A stretch of 64,000 nucleotides of DNA from Liolophura sinensis (taxonomy: Eukaryota > Mollusca > Polyplacophora > Chitonida > Chitonidae): NCBI RefSeq assembly GCF_032854445.1, contig NC_088305.1:3291001-3355000 (forward strand), given 5' to 3'. Position 1 is the first letter of the stretch; every line of letters begins with the position of its first letter. The notes beneath the pieces were generated by a model, which had not been told where the DNA came from, searched no databases, and saw only the letters and a list, made by a program, of their open reading frames with translations. This document shows positions 24,065-35,699 of this stretch, in pieces. Made by a program: the position numbers and the translations under genes.

Positions 24065-26073
24065 ATCACGTCGTGGAGGGAGGCGTGTATTATCCTGGTT
24101 CCCAAATCGGGTAAGGATCATACTGATCCAAATAATTACCGTCCCATAGCTCTTACCAGCTGTGTCTGTAAGACTATGGAACGGATGATTAATGGTAAGT
24201 CTAGACTTGTTTGGTTTCTGGAAACCAACAACTTACTCTAATATTCAATGTGGTTGGGTGCACTCTTTCTGACTGTTGCGCACAGGAATTGGGTGTACCC
24301 CAGGGCAGCATTCTATCACCAACTCTGTTTAGCATAAAAATAAATAGCCTAGCAAAAACATTAACATCTGGCACAAAGGGTGCTTTATACGTGGATGATT
24401 TCCTTATGTGCTACCGAGCTAAGAATATGAATAATATCGAACGTCAGGTAGAGCTTTGTCTCAATAAGATCGAGAAATGGGCAACTGAAAACGGTTTTAG
24501 ATCTTCAACCTCTAAAACCGTCGGTATGCAATTTTGTAATCAACGGAAACTTCATCTTGACCCTGAGCTTAATTTTTGTGGTGAACAGGTTAAAATTGTT
24601 GGCGAAACAAAATTTTTAGGTATAATATTTGATAGTAAACTATCTTTTATACCTCATATTAAAATGCTTAAAGCTAAATGTACAAAGGCTCTGGATATAA
24701 TTAAGGTCGTGCCTAGCACCGATTGGGGTGCTGACCGATCAGTTTTACTTAATTTATATCGTTCTCTGGTGAGGTCTAAATTGGACTATGGATCCATCAT
24801 TTACGGTTCCGCTAGGAAGTCGTACATTAAAATGTTGGATCCTGTCCATCACCAAGGTTTGAGGCTCAGCCTTGGTGATTTTAGAACCTCACCAGTAGAA
24901 AGTTTATACGTGGAGGCAAATGAGCCTTCTATATATAACCGACGTATTAAACTTAGCCTTCAGTACGCTAGTAAGCTTAAAGCTCATCCAACAAACCCTG
25001 CCTACGACTGTGTTTTCAATCCATTATATGTAGACAAATATATTAAATGTCCTAACAAGATCCCTTCGTTCGGTCTTCGCATACGGGACCATATTGTGGG
25101 AGCTAACATCAAGCTGGAAGATATAGCTCCGGTGTCTTTTCCGGAGTCTCCTCCATGCCTTCTCCCACAAAGTAAACTAATATTTGATCTACGTAAATAT
25201 AATAAATCCAATACAAATCCTCTTATAATTCAGCAAGGTTTTGCTGAAATCAAGGCTGATTATATGGATTATAAATTTATATATACTGACGGGTCAAAGG
25301 ATGGGGACAGGGTTGCAACTGCTGCTGTCTTAGAGCAGCGGGTCACTTCTCTTCGTCTGCCACCTTCATCTTCTATCTTTTCTGCAGAGACCAGGGCTAT
25401 ACTCCTGGCCTTATCATATGTTTCCTCTGGGCATGTCCAGAGGGCAGTGATATGCAGCGACTCGCTGTCTTGCCTTTTGGCAATTCAGAATAATAGATTT
25501 AAAAATCCATTGATACTTGAGATAATAGCCAAACACCGAAAATTAATTAAAAGAGGTAAAGATATTATATTTTGTTGGATACCAAGTCACACTGGTATCC
25601 ATGGAAACACAGTCGTAGACAGGGAAGCGAAAGCTGCCCTATATAAACCTGTATCTCGTGTTAAATTCCCTTATGCTGACGTGAAGTCTAATATTCTTAA
25701 ATATATTCGTCGCCTTTGGCAGGGTGAATGGGACTTGCAGATCCATAATAAACTGCATGCCATTCATCCTGTCTTTGGCTACAATGCCTATACTTGTCAA
25801 ATGTCTCGCAGAGACCAAGTAGTTTTAGCGAGGTGTCGTATTGGGCATTCTCATCTGACACACAATTTCATCTTAGATGGGAGCAGTGCTCCCGAGTGTG
25901 TTGGATGTGCTGCTCAGTACGGCATTAGACATATCTTGGTTGACTGTGTAGACTTTGCTCATGTTCGGCAAAGGTTCTACACGGTCACCTCTATATATGA
26001 TTTATCTGACAGCATCGCTGGCGATGTTGTCATCAATTATTTGAAGGCCATTGGCCTATATCATATAATATAA
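24065..26073 (+). pseudogene. LINE ORF2 remnant with long open RT-RNase H frame
   Basis: From GGAGGGAGGCGTGTATTATC, in the RT fingers region, the reading follows ORF2 to its natural stop at 26073. After an RT deletion at about 24240 an open frame of about 620 codons remains. It has GVPQGSILSPTLF, YVDDFLMCYRA (intact YVDD), the connection region, RNase H (YTDGSKDG, FSAETRAI, SDSLSC, VDREAKAA) and the C-terminal CVGCAAQYGIRHILVDC. Motif A (FFDLEKAYD) falls in the deletion, so polymerase activity is not expected. The RNase H residues are all present. Its long openness may simply reflect a recent origin. Confidence 0.88.
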
Positions 26074-26332
26074 GTTTTAATTGTCATAAATATCTATAGA
26101 TAAACAGTTATATACATATAGATTTATACATGTACTATAACCCTAGTTTTCGAGTTTTAAATATTTTTCTTTTATACGATTTTAAACATGTCTGTACTTT
26201 TTGTTTTACTTTTGGTGTTCATATTATCATATGGAAAACCTTAACCGTCTCTTGTTTTTACCTTGTTCTCGCCACGATATGGCTGAAATATTGCCGATGT
26301 GGCGTTAAGCCATAATTATTCATTCATTCATT

Positions 26333-26465
26333 TTAGTGGCTCAGGCGGTAAATTGTTCAGAAACTTATAATATGCGTTATCAGGACAACACGCAGTAACG
26401 CGTGCCTTGTTTAATGCAATTTTAAGTTCATCGATAATAAAAGGACGATTATAATCTTCTAAAGA
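26333..26465 (-). mobile_element. Small inverted LINE ORF2 fragment
   Basis: The minus strand reads the RT N-terminal region (PFIIDELKIALNKA, then TACCPDNAYYKFLNNLPPEP), diverged from the dominant family. It abuts the (ATTC)n tail of the plus-strand copy at 26332, forming an inverted junction. Confidence 0.75.
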
Positions 26466-26499
26466 ATATCTTTGAGGCTAACATAATGAAATATATTCC

Positions 26500-27441
26500 G
26501 AACTAAAAGATGGATCGACCTTACAGCCAGCCCATAAAGGATAGTCCGTTTATCGTAAGTCCGTTGGGCATGTCTAATGTCGTCATTTTCATATCCAGGA
26601 AAACGCCATATGATCTCCGGTGTCTCCCAAAGTGCTTGATGGCTTTTTCGGATGAGTGGACATGTCTATCTCCAAAGGGGTGTCATCGGAAGATTCACTA
26701 CTGGCACGAACTCCCGGTGCTTGCCTTGTCGGGCTGGAGGAACGGCTCCTTGGCCGTTTGCCTTCCTTCGCCGAGATGGGTGAAGCTGTAGAAGCTGGTG
26801 GAATCTCCTCAACAAGATCACGATCGGGTGTGGCTGTCACCACCACATCGTCGCAATTTTGAAACACATGACCATATTCTCCACAGTGCGCACATCTGGG
26901 CGTGGTGCATTCCCGGGAAACGTGTCCGGGTTGCAGGCACTTGGCACAGCGTGGGGACGGCCGACGTTTGAAATCAAGACCTGCACCTTTTCAATGGGCA
27001 GGAGGACGGGGAAATCTCCATCCAACTTCATCACTGCGCGACGAACGCCTGTCCTTACCTTCGTAAGTCCTGTTATAGTACTGGTTTCCTGTACTAAACT
27101 TACCAGCTCTCCAAAATTGGACAGCGCATCTGCGACGGCAGAACCCAGGAACTCGTATGGCAGTCTGAAAATGCGAATCGTTGCCAGGGAACTACTGTAT
27201 GGATAAACCCGCACAATACTCCCACCGTTTTCCAAGGTGCCCTTAATGAGCAACGCACGGGCGGCAGCCGCGGACGTCAAAGTAACCAACTACTGATTAC
27301 GAGACGCGGTCGGTGCGATGGCTTCCAAGGTGTCCAAACCAACTGCATATTTCAAGGGGTCAACAAGCCTTTGACGACCGACAAATCCCGGCCAAGCGAG
27401 AACCACATTTCGCTCAATAATGGACCCTTCAACGTGATCCA
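26500..27441 (-). pseudogene. ORF1-like CCHC protein of a second LINE family, broken
   Basis: The minus-strand reading starts at ATG 27441 (MDHVEGSIIERNVVLAWPGF) and has a stop near 27290. It continues as LVTLTSAAAARALLIKG, IRIFRLPYEFLGSAVADALS and VRTGVRRAVMKLDGDFPVLLP, then in shifted frames RCAKCLQPGHVSREC and RCAHCGEYGHVFQNC, two CCHC knuckles. A Ser/Arg-rich tail (GKRPRSRSSSPTRQ) follows. The order RRM-like region, CCHC pair and basic tail is that of LINE ORF1 or ZCCHC3-like proteins. It is unrelated at sequence level to the dominant LINE ORF1. At least one stop and two frameshifts are present. Confidence 0.65.
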
Positions 27442-27640
27442 TTTTTCCGCAATAAGAAACTTAGTCTGACATTGCCTCACCGAGTGTCCACCGGGGGATT
27501 GAGCGCAACCGGGAACACAACAGTCACGCTTTTTTGCGAAATTTCAGACTCTGGTCTCCACGAAACTACACTAATATGCCGAAAGATTTGTTTTCCTGCC
27601 TTGTTCTTTACTTGATTTCCTTTTCTATTTCCAATTTTTA
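27442..27640. other. Short unassigned stretch
   Basis: Between the CCHC ORF1-like remnant and the SGNH-like remnant. It may be 5' flank of the former; no motif seen. Confidence 0.3.
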
Positions 27641-28200
27641 TTCGTGGCCTCCCAAGGCGGCGAGGACAGCTCGTTTCATAGACCGGTAGAGCAGTTGCTG
27701 GCCTAGAGTGTTTAGGTGCACTCCTTCGTTGGTTAGAATTTGCTTTTGTGGTCTGATCAGTCCCCTATGTCTCCAGAAGGTGGCCAATTGGTTGTTTGCC
27801 AGCTTTATGTTAATTTCATGGTTTTTTGTGTTAAAAATGTGGACCGAAATTCGCCGAGTTAACTGACGGCAAAGAAGCTGGCTGATATAGATCCTTGGAA
27901 TTTGGTATTACGATTTAAGTGCACCAACATAGTCTAAAATATCAGTGCAAATTGCTGATGATATTTTGTGAGAGTAAGCATCGTTTCCCCCAATGTGGAG
28001 GATAACTAGTTCAGGTTTTGTCTCCTGAAGGAGACTTTCCAATCTTCCAGAGTATCTAAGTGTCCCAACTCTAGCTCCCCCAATGCCAAAGAACCGAATG
28101 TCCTGGCCTGTTCTAAAGTCGATTGTAGAGTTTGGGATCGAATTTCGAAGGATACTATTCCCCAGCCAATAAACGTAACTGCTGCCGATAATTCAGATTC
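27640..28200 (-). pseudogene. SGNH/GDSL-hydrolase-like gene fragment
   Basis: The minus-strand reading begins GSSYVYWLGNSILRN (block I with the candidate nucleophile Ser), then FFGIGGARVGTL, then LVILHIGGNDAYSH (block III GGND). After a frameshift near 27900 it continues RIYISQLLCRQLTRR, and LTNEGVHLNTLGQQLLY (block V, candidate catalytic His in GVHL). The spacing between blocks III and V is shorter than usual, so an internal deletion is likely. SGNH domains of this style occur in mobile-element proteins as well as free esterases, and which applies here cannot be decided. It is broken and has no clear start. Confidence 0.55.
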
Positions 28201-28856
28201 TCCATCCTTGTTTTTTGTTCCTGTGAAAACAAATATACAAAACAAATATACGAGATAGTTGTATTTTTGTATAGCGAAGGGGTTTTGTTGATAATGCAAT
28301 GTATACCTTAAGCAAGAAGATATTTGATCAAACAGATACTTAGGAGCAAATTAGTGGTATAGCTACCAATCAAAACTTGATAGAGGGTCTGCCCTCGCAT
28401 GATCATATACGCATTTGTAAATAAATAGAAAATAAATATCAACAAATAAGAGTAGATAAACAAGTGGGCAGATTAGTAAATGGAGAAATGTTATTAATCA
28501 CTACAGTCATCTGTAGTTCTGTGGTTATATTGTGTTTTTTTTGTGCTGTGTTTTTGCAAACCGGTTCATAAATGTTTTATTGGCCCTCAAGATCAAGGTA
28601 TCGCGATACAGTCGGGGATAAAGTTGTAGGAAGGAATTATGCATCTGTGGAATAGATGGCCCTCAAAATCAAGGTATCGCCGTTGTTGGTCAATAGTGTT
28701 TCATTAGATTCAGCTTTCGTAACCCGTCGATTTTATTTATTCTTTTAGTAAGGAGAATATTTGTGTTCTCAGATGTGGTTTGGGGTTAAGGATAGTCTGA
28801 AGGTCAAGCTCACATTTGTAGATTTTCAGGCATTCTGCCAATCGTCTTCGTTCTTT
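28201..28856. other. Unassigned stretch with a short direct repeat
   Basis: No gene seen. The phrase GGCCCTCAAGATCAAGGTAT (about 28582) recurs with one change about 78 bp later (about 28660). It ends at the LINE 5' terminus at 28857. Confidence 0.4.
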
Positions 28857-29459
28857 CCCCCGTGCGGTTTCCGGAGTGATAAGAATAGGACCTCAGCCCT
28901 CTAGGCAAGCTTGTCGTAAAAGTCGACTAACCTAGAGCTCTCCTGTGTGAGCCCGGTGAGTAAAATAGGTTCACATCTTCGCGGTTGTGTGACAGGCAAC
29001 CGGGTAGCGACCTGTTTGCCGTGGGTTGCGAACCATAATCTCCGAGGACGGGATCCTGGTGGCTGAGGGCGTGTTGTTCTTGCGAGATCCTCACGCCCAA
29101 CACGCCACTTTGGCCCTTACTTGGAGAGAGACGGGGGGTCGGATGGGCCCGGTCTGATCAATTGGCTGATCACGTCAAGCCCTACACTTGATCCAGTTTG
29201 GTATTCTTTCACGTACTGTGATGTAAAGTTGGGTTAACACCGGATGCTCTTGTTCGGAGTCAGTGTAGAAGGCGGTGGCTAATGGGTCAATTGAGTAGAT
29301 TGGGTTTAACCTTGTTGGTGTAACTCAGTTTGTTCGAGTATATCTTGCGTGGATTCCCTGTTTCTGTTCTCTGCTGGTCATCCGCAGGATTAGATTCGCC
29401 GTTGTTGGCACTCCGTGGCGGGTGGGGGACATGCAGGGTGAAATCAAATAAAATATAAC

Positions 29460-30795
29460 ATGGCTCCTGAAATTACAACAGTCGTTGCTAAAAAAAAAGA
29501 AAAAATGAAGTTCCATTAGATATTAAAGGAGAAAATACTTATTTTCCTACCTTCTTAGTAATGTTTAATAAAAATGAAGGCAAAATGAAAATAAATCAAT
29601 TTGTACTTTAAAAAACGTTAGAAAGTTATGCTGGAACTCTGAAACCAGTCAAAAAATGAAATCTGGAAACATTCTGTTAGAATGTTCCAGAAAACAACAA
29701 TATATAAATTTACTTAAAATTCAAAATATAGGAGAGCAGCCTGTTTGTTTTTCTCCACATAATACATTAAACTGCTGTCATGGCATAATTGGTGACAGAG
29801 ACCAGGACCTTACTGAAATGACAGAACAAAAAATAACTGAAGAACTAAAACATCAAGGAGTGATAAAGGTCAAACGTTTCATAATTAAAAGAGATGGAAA
29901 CCTGATAAAAACGAACACTTATATGATAATTTTTAACAGACCTTCCCTTCCGTCATCTATATTTGTCGGACCGTATAGCGTACGAATGGAGTTGTTTATA
30001 CCTAACCCCACCCGGTGTTTCTCCTACCAGCGGTTTGGCCATGGCAGGAGTCAATGCCGCAACACACTGGTCTGCTTTAGATGTGCCGAAGCAGGTCACG
30101 AGGGATTTGACTGCACAAAAACAATAAAATGTGTCAATTGTAGCGGAGCCCAAATGGCCTCTTCCAAGGACTGTCCTCTTTTCAAAAAAGAAAAAGAAAT
30201 TATAACCTTAAAATGTAAAAATAATATATCCTATCCGGAAGCAAAGCGTATGGTCTCTGTCATGCATGGCCTTACAATATCTACATTTGCCAATGTTGTA
30301 AGGAAAACCACTGTTTCTGTGGGGGTCCAAACGACTTTTACTTGGCCCATTGGAAAAGAACAGCCACAGAAACTCGTCACGAAACCCGTAAATAAGACAG
30401 CCACCTCCTCATCTCAGACTGATATCAACCTATCTAAAATAGCTCTTACTTTACCTGATTATCCAGCACTTTCTTTATCTGACAACACATCATGTGATAA
30501 TAAATCTAAATCTCATAAACCCGTTGATTCTTCACCGAAAACAACGGGTGACAAAAATAAATCTGAGAAAAATCATAAAAGGGATAAACCTAGTGGCCCC
30601 CTGGAGCGTCCCTCTAAGGCCACTAGGAACCCAATCCAAACTTATAAGTTTGGATCGTTGGAGGACATCGATCCTTCAACTTCATGTGCAGACCTGATGG
30701 ATACATCATCTGCACCTGGGAGATCTCCTAGTAGATCTCCCAAAAAGGGTCGTCCTCGGTCAAGACATAAATCCCCAATACGTCTTCCTCCATGA
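29460..30795 (+). pseudogene. LINE ORF1, type A, frameshifted near the start
   Basis: The ATG at 29460 opens MAPEITTVVAKK. A 2-base expansion of an A-run near 29490 then shifts the frame, and a stop (CTT TAA) lies near 29610. From about 29656 the frame is open for 379 codons. The first knuckle reads RCFSYQRFGHGRSQC, with Tyr replacing the second Cys, and the second and third are RCAEAGHEGFDC- and NCSGAQMASSKDC-like, the latter with His changed to Gln. The stop TGA (30793-30795) overlaps the ORF2 ATG by four bases (ATGA) instead of TAATG. It is non-functional as read. Confidence 0.85.
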
Positions 30796-33700
30796 TGTCT
30801 TCTTTAGACAAAATTATACAATGGAATTGTCGAGGTTTTAAGGTAAATTTTATTGAAATAACACGTCTAGTTCAATCTATAAATCCAGTAGCCCTGTGTC
30901 TTCAGGAAACTCACCTGAAGACATCTGACAAAGATACAGTAACCCTTAAAAATTATTCATTATATAGTACTTATTCAAATGAAGAAGAGCGAGCTGCTGG
31001 CGGCTCCTCGATCTTTATCAATAACAATATTATTCACGGCCCTGTTGCTCTGGATACAGAGCTTCAGGCTGTGGCCGTCCGTGTTTCGTTGTCTGAACCA
31101 ATCACATTATGTTCAGTGTATATTCCTCCTAACATTTCTTTGTCGGCTTTGCAGTTACATAATTTAAAAAAACAATTGCCAAAACCTTTTATAATAATGA
31201 GAGATTTTAATTCCCATCACTCCCTTTGGGGCAGTAGTAACATAAATAATAAGGGCAAGATAGTTGAAGACTTCTTATCGAAAGAGGAACTGTGTTATTT
31301 CAATGATGGTTCTAATACCTATTTACATCCGGGTAATGGCATTTATTCTGCTATCGATCTCACTATTACAGATCCATCATTTCTCCTTGATTTTTTTCTT
31401 GGAAGGTGCATGACGATCTTTGTGGTACTGACCATTTTCCAATAATCCTAAAGCATATCACTTCTAATTCTTTAGAACGTGTAGCTAGGTGGAAATTCAA
31501 TCAAGCAGATTGGATCGCATTTAAGATGTTTTGTGAGGCTGATATCACCTGAGACGCTCTCAGTGTAGCAGATGATCCAATATTAAAATTTAATGAGCTT
31601 GTTTTACAAGCGGCTGACAGAACTATCCCTAAGACCTCGACCCATCCAAAATCCTAAAGTAAACCCTGGTATAATAAGGACTGTCGCAAAGCCATTAAGG
31701 ACCGCAAAAAGGCCGAGCTAAATTTTAATATATGTCCTACTGATAATAACTTAAATCAGGTTCGTATTTTTAGAGCAAAGGCTCGTCGATTACTCAAGTC
31801 CAAGAGACGATCTTGTTGGCGGAACTTTGTTTCGGGCATTACGTCAAAAACACCCATGCGTAAGGTCTGAAACATGGTTCAGAAACTTAAGGGCAAAAAT
31901 AATAAAGCAAAAGTTCAGCATTTAAAAGATGGAGATAATACATTAACCCCTCCATCTGATTATAGCCAATCAATTAGCTGAAACAATTTCAACAAAATCT
32001 TCTTCTGTGAACTATACTAAACAATTTCAGCATATTAAAAACCAGAAGGAGAAAACCAAATTGCCCTTTTCTTCTAAGAATTTAGAAGATTATAATCGTC
32101 CATTTAATGTCCATGAACTTAAAACTGCATTAAAAAAGGCCCACGATACTGCTTGTGGTCCCGATAATGTATATTATAAGTTTCTGAACCATTTACCACC
32201 TGAGCCATTGGAGACTCTCTTGAATTTGCTTAATGATATTTGGACAAGTAATTTTCCACCATCATGTATTATCCCGGTCCCTAAGCCGGGTAAGGATCAT
32301 ACTGATCCAAATAATTACCGTCCCATAGCTCTTACCAGCTGTGTCTGTAAGACTATGGAACGGATGATTAATGATAGACTTGTTTGATTTCTTGAAACCA
32401 ACAAGCTTTTATCTAACATTCAATGTGGTTTTCGTCAAGGTCGATCTGCTTTAGATCACCTTGTTCGATTTGAAACTTTTATTCGTGATGGTTTTGTTAA
32501 TAATGAACATGTGTTGTCCATATTTTTTGACCTTTTTTTTTCCCAAGGCCTACGACACCACATGGAAATATGGTATTTTAAAAGACCTCGCGGATATGGG
32601 TCTTAAAGGGCGACTACCTATATTTATATCACAATTTTTATCCAATCGTCAGTTTAAGGTACGGGTTGGGTCCACTCTTTCTGACTCTTATGGCCAGGAA
32701 ATGGTTGTACCCCAGGGCAGCATTCTATCAACAACTTTGTTTAGCATAAAAATAAATAGCCTAGCAAAAACATTAACATATGTCACAGAGGGTTCTTTAT
32801 ACGTGGATGATTTTCTTATATGCTACCGAGCTAAGAATATGAATAACATCGATCGTCAGTTATATGCTACAAGGCTTAAAGCACACCCAACAAACCCTGC
32901 CTATGACTGTGTTTTAATCCGTTATATGTAGACAAATATAACAAATATCCTAATAAGATTCCTTCGTTCGGTCTTCGTGTTCGGGACCACGTTGTGGGGG
33001 CTGGCATCGAGCTTGAGAATATAGCTCCGGTTTCTTTTCCGGAGTCTCCTCCCTGGCTTCTCCCACAACCTAAATTGATATTTGATCTACGTAAACATAA
33101 CAAAAGAAATACGAATCCTCTAATAATTCAGCAAAGTTTTTCTGAGATAAAGGCTAATTATCCAGATTATAAATTTATATATACTGACGGGTCGAAGGAT
33201 GGGGAGAAGGTTGCGGCTGCGGCTGTCTTAGAACAGCGGGTCACTTCTCTTCGTCTTCCATCCTCATCTTCAATCTTTTCTGCAGAGGCCAGAGCTATAC
33301 TTCTGGCTTTGTCATATGTTTGTGCTGGGCATGCCCAGAGGGCTGTGATCTGCACGGACTCGCTGTCTTGCCTTTTGGCAATTCAGAATAATAAATTTAA
33401 AAATCCTTCCATCCTTGAGATATTAGCCGTACATAAAAATCTAATTAAAAGAGGTAAAGATATTGTATTCTGTTGGATACCAAGTCACATTGGTATCCAT
33501 GGAAACACAGTCGTGGACAGGGAAGCGAAAGCTGCCCTAAATAAACCCATATCTAAGATAAAAATTCCTTATACTGACATGAAGTCCAATATTCTTAAAT
33601 ATATTCGTGGCCTTTGGCAGGGTGAATGGAACTTGCAGGCCCATAATAAACTGCATGCTATTCATCCGGTCATTGGCTATAATTCATATACACTTGATAT

Positions 33701-33971
33701 GTCTCATAGAGACCAAGTCGTTTTAACCAGATGCCGTATTGGACATTCTCGCCTGACACACAATTTCATCTTGGATGGGAGCAGTGCTCCCGAGTGTGTT
33801 GGATGTGATGCTCAATATAGCATCAAACATATTCTGGTTGACTGTGTGGACTTTGCCCATGTTCAGCAGAGATTCTACACTGTCAACTCTATATATGATT
33901 TATTTGACAGCATCGCTGGCGATGTTGTCATAGATTATTTGAAGGCCATTGGCCTATATCATAAAATATGA
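30792..33971 (+). pseudogene. LINE ORF2 pseudogene with RT-connection deletion
   Basis: The ATG at 30792 opens MSSLDKIIQWNCRGFKVNF. The endonuclease is readable to about 31400, where extra T residues break the frame; GDFN is mutated to RDFN. The linker has stops near 31550, 31657 and 31868. RT is readable from 32007 (NHLPPEPLETLL, PGKDHTDPNNYRPIAL), but motif A is destroyed by inserted sequence near 32530. GVPQG reads VVPQG and YVDDF is present. A deletion joins the palm end (near 32860) to the distal connection. A long frame at 32994-33971 then carries RNase H (YTDGSKDG, FSAEARAI, TDSLSC, VDREAKAA) and CVGCDAQYSIKHILVDC. It cannot support retrotransposition. Confidence 0.88.
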
Positions 33972-34232
33972 ATTTTAATTGTCATAAATATCTATAGATA
34001 AACAGTTATATATATTTCTACATGTACTATAACCCTGGTTTTCGAGTTTTAAATCTTATTTTTCTTTTATTCGATCTTAATCACGTCTGTACTTTTTGTT
34101 TTACTTTTGGTGTTCATATTATCATATGGAAAACCTTAACCGTCTCTTGCTTTCACCTTGTTCTCGCCACGGTATGGCTGAAATATTGCCGATGTGGCGA
34201 TAAGCCATAATCATTCATTCATTCATTCATTC

Positions 34233-35435
34233 GAACGTCAGTTGCAGCTTTGTCTCAATAAAATCGAGAAATGGGCAAATGAAAACGGATTTAGATTTTC
34301 AACGTCTAAAACCGTCGGTATGCATTTTTGTAACAAACGGAAACTTCATCTTGACCCTGAGCTTAATTTTTTTAGAGAACAGGTTAAAATCGTTGGAGAA
34401 ACTAAATTTTTAGGTGTAATATTTGATAGTAAACTATCTTTTATACCTCATATAAAAATGCTTAAGGCTAAATGTACAAAGGCTCTCGATATAATTAAGG
34501 TCGTGTCTAGAACCGATTGGGGTGATGACCGATCAGTTTTACTTAATTTATATCGTTCTCTGGTGAAGTCTACATTTTATTATGGATCCATCATTTACGG
34601 TTCCGCTAGGAAATCGTATATTAAAATGTTGTATTGGGTCCATCATCAAGGTTTTTGTCTCAGCTTTGGTGCTTTTAGAACTTAGAACTTTTAGAACCCC
34701 AGTAGAAAGTTTATACGTGGAGGCAAATGAGCCTTCTTTATATAACCGACGTATAAAACTTAGCCTTCAATATGCTACAAAGCTTAAAGCACATCCAATA
34801 AACCCTGCCTACGACTGTGTTTTCAATCCATTGTATGTAGACAAATATACTAAATGTCCTAACAAGATCCCTTCGTTCGGTCTTCGTATACGGGACCATA
34901 TTGTGGGAGCTAACACCAAGCTGGAGGATATAGCTCCGGTGACTTTTCCGGAGTCTCCTCCATGGCTTCTTCCACAACCTAAACTAATATTTGATCTACG
35001 TAAATATAATAAATCGAATATAAATCCTCTTATAATTCAGCAAGGTTTTGCTGAAATTAAAAATAATTATATGGATTATAAATTTATATATACTGACGGG
35101 TCGAAGGATGGGGACAGGGTTGCGACTGCGGCTGTCTTAGAGCAGCGAGTCTCTTCCTTTTATCTTCCATCCTCTTCTTCAATATTCTCTGCCGAGGCCA
35201 GAGCTATACTCCTGGCCTTATCATTTTTTTTCTTCTGGGTGTGCCCAGAGGGTAATGATATGCATTGACTTGTTGTCTTGCTTATTGGCAATACAGAATA
35301 ACAAATTTAAAAATCCCTTGATCCTTCAAATTTTAGCTAAACATAGGAAATTAATTAGAAGCGGTAAAGATATTATATTCTGCTGGATACCAAGTCATAT
35401 TGGTATCCATGGAAACACAGTCGCAGACAGGGAGG
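34233..35435 (+). mobile_element. LINE copy 7, 5'-truncated in ORF2, attached to copy 6 tail
   Basis: Begins at the ORF2 codons ERQLQLCLNKIEKWA immediately after the (ATTC)n tail of copy 6. It runs through the connection and RNase H (YTDGSKDGDRVATAAV) with frame breaks near 34685 and 35230. It ends at DRE in the last RNase H motif, where a minus-strand LINE tail begins at 35436. Confidence 0.88.
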
Positions 35436-35699
35436 TGAATGAAGGAATGAATGATTATGGCTTAACGCCACATCGGCAATATTTCAGCCATATCGTGGCG
35501 AGAACAAGGTGAAAACAAGAGACGGTTAAGGTTTTCCATATGATAATATGAACACCAAAAGTAAAACAAAAAATACAGACATGTTTAAAATCGTATAAAA
35601 GAAAAATAAGAGTTAAAACTCGAAAACCCGGGTTATAGTACATGTATAAATCTATATGTATATAACTGTTTATCTATAGATATTTATGACAATTAAAAT

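Larger units (their letters stand above)
23272..26332 (+). mobile_element. LINE copy 5, internally deleted, with (ATTC)n tail
   Basis: The plus-strand copy retains the last about 180 bp of the 5' leader, broken parts of ORF1, and ORF2 from mid-RT to the end, then the 3' UTR and an ATTCATTC tail at about 26312-26332. A deletion joins the ORF1 tail to the RT domain near 24065. A smaller one inside RT joins NIQCG to the segment preceding SDCCAQELGVPQG. The tail is followed by an inverted LINE fragment. Confidence 0.88.
28857..34232 (+). mobile_element. LINE copy 6, both ends present, decayed
   Basis: Starts with CCCCCGTGCGGTTTCCGGAG (two changes from the usual start), then a leader of about 600 bp, ORF1, ORF2 with an internal deletion, the 3' UTR and an (ATTC)n tail ending at 34232. 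The tail is followed at once by the middle of another ORF2 (copy 7). Numerous frame breaks mark it as old. Confidence 0.9.

Noticed and set aside
26130-26315. 61-62 codon ORF in the LINE 3' UTR (MYYNPGFRVLN-like), repeated at 34022, 35455 (-), 61334 and 62308
   Set aside because: In the intact copy 12 the ATG is followed directly by TAA, and copy 10 has a frameshift, so it is not a conserved protein of the family.
28582-28685. CRISPR-like or tandem repeat array
   Set aside because: Only two imperfect copies of a short phrase, in a eukaryotic context.
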